From: RFPW01 sp040401595
GTDB lineage: Bacteria; Pseudomonadota; Gammaproteobacteria; Burkholderiales; Burkholderiaceae_E
Length of the DNA stretch: 64,000 nt
NCBI GenBank assembly: GCA_040401595.1
Contig: JBBAOE010000019.1
Span: 9,517-73,516 of the forward strand
Direction: 5' to 3'
The position numbers and the translations under genes are program-made. The stretch's first letter is position 1, and every line of letters begins with the position of its first letter. The notes under the pieces are model-generated. The model searched no databases and had not been told where the DNA came from. It saw only the letters and a list, made by a program, of their open reading frames with translations. This document shows positions 63,980-64,000 of the stretch, in pieces.

Positions 63980-64000
63980 TTATACTGAGAAAGCGATTGG
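63980..64000 (-). CDS. pufB: Probable end of light-harvesting 1 beta polypeptide
   Basis: Only six codons and a TAA stop are in the window (P-I-A-F-S-V-stop), 12 bases upstream of the pufA ATG. Position and spacing fit pufB, which normally precedes pufA. The residues themselves are too few and not diagnostic. Confidence 0.55.
   Translation of the reverse strand, partial: PIAFSV

Overview
The window looks like part of the chromosome of a purple (bacteriochlorophyll-containing) phototrophic proteobacterium. Several gene orders are, from memory of beta genomes, most typical of Betaproteobacteria: tpiA-secG-tRNA-Leu-nuoABCD; ilvBNC followed by psd-pssA; an ECF sigma factor with DUF3619, DUF3106 and RDD genes divergent from ilvB; clpB near moaE-moaD-moeA with thrC-hom-alaC; Mth938-bcp-phoH; rpsF-priB-rpsR-rplI-dnaB; and rnfB-nth-DUF1841. 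The right edge carries the reaction-centre operon pufBALMC with a tetraheme PufC. The sequence is GC-rich and gene-dense, and it has two runs of exactly 100 N (30168-30267 and 45465-45564), so it is a scaffolded draft or metagenome-derived assembly. No transposase, integrase, CRISPR array or rRNA was seen.

Layout. 1-2030 (minus strand): the start of the complex I operon (nuoA, B, C, partial D) preceded by tRNA-Leu(GAG). 2093-8393 (minus): secG with its terminator, tpiA, pssA, psd, ilvC, ilvN, ilvB. 8687-11125 (plus): an uncharacterised four-gene ECF sigma operon. 11184-21970: an Orn/Lys/Arg decarboxylase, a cytosolic 5'-nucleotidase, a D-aminoacylase-like amidohydrolase, a TPR lipoprotein, clpB with a sigma-32-type promoter, and a Kef-type antiporter. 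22074-28699 (minus): molybdenum cofactor genes moaE, moaD, moeA, mobB, then thrC, hom and an alaC-type aminotransferase. 28816-31856 (plus): Mth938-like gene, bcp and a gap-split phoH. 31910-34858 (minus): the rpsF-priB-rpsR-rplI-dnaB operon behind a structured leader.

35027-44102 holds glyoxylate/hydroxypyruvate-type metabolism (a 2-hydroxyacid dehydrogenase, a serine-glyoxylate-type aminotransferase and a large FAD/Fe-S 2-hydroxyacid dehydrogenase), interleaved with pncB and the remains of a phosphonate (C-P lyase) locus: a DUF1045 gene, phnM and what looks like a decayed phnL tail. 44627-52382 carries a ferredoxin gene, a very large flavoprotein whose domain order resembles a single-chain Nfn-type transhydrogenase, a PHB depolymerase, an RnfB-like ferredoxin, nth, DUF1841 and gluconokinase.

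52375-57656 is a divergent pair of small operons (P450 + ATP-grasp; polytopic membrane protein + CrtI-type desaturase). They share a 130-base control region with a near-match to the CrtJ/PpsR photosynthesis-gene operator. 57753-64000 has an esterase, trhO, hemL (5-aminolevulinate synthesis by the C5 route) and pufC-pufM-pufL-pufA-(pufB). The right third therefore links tetrapyrrole precursor synthesis, probable carotenoid chemistry and the LH1-reaction-centre complex.

A recurrent oddity is a set of short tandem duplications (9-18 bp units), mostly in frame, that extend or pad several proteins. Annotation is by reading alone. No database search was run, and start codons are judgement calls unless stated.
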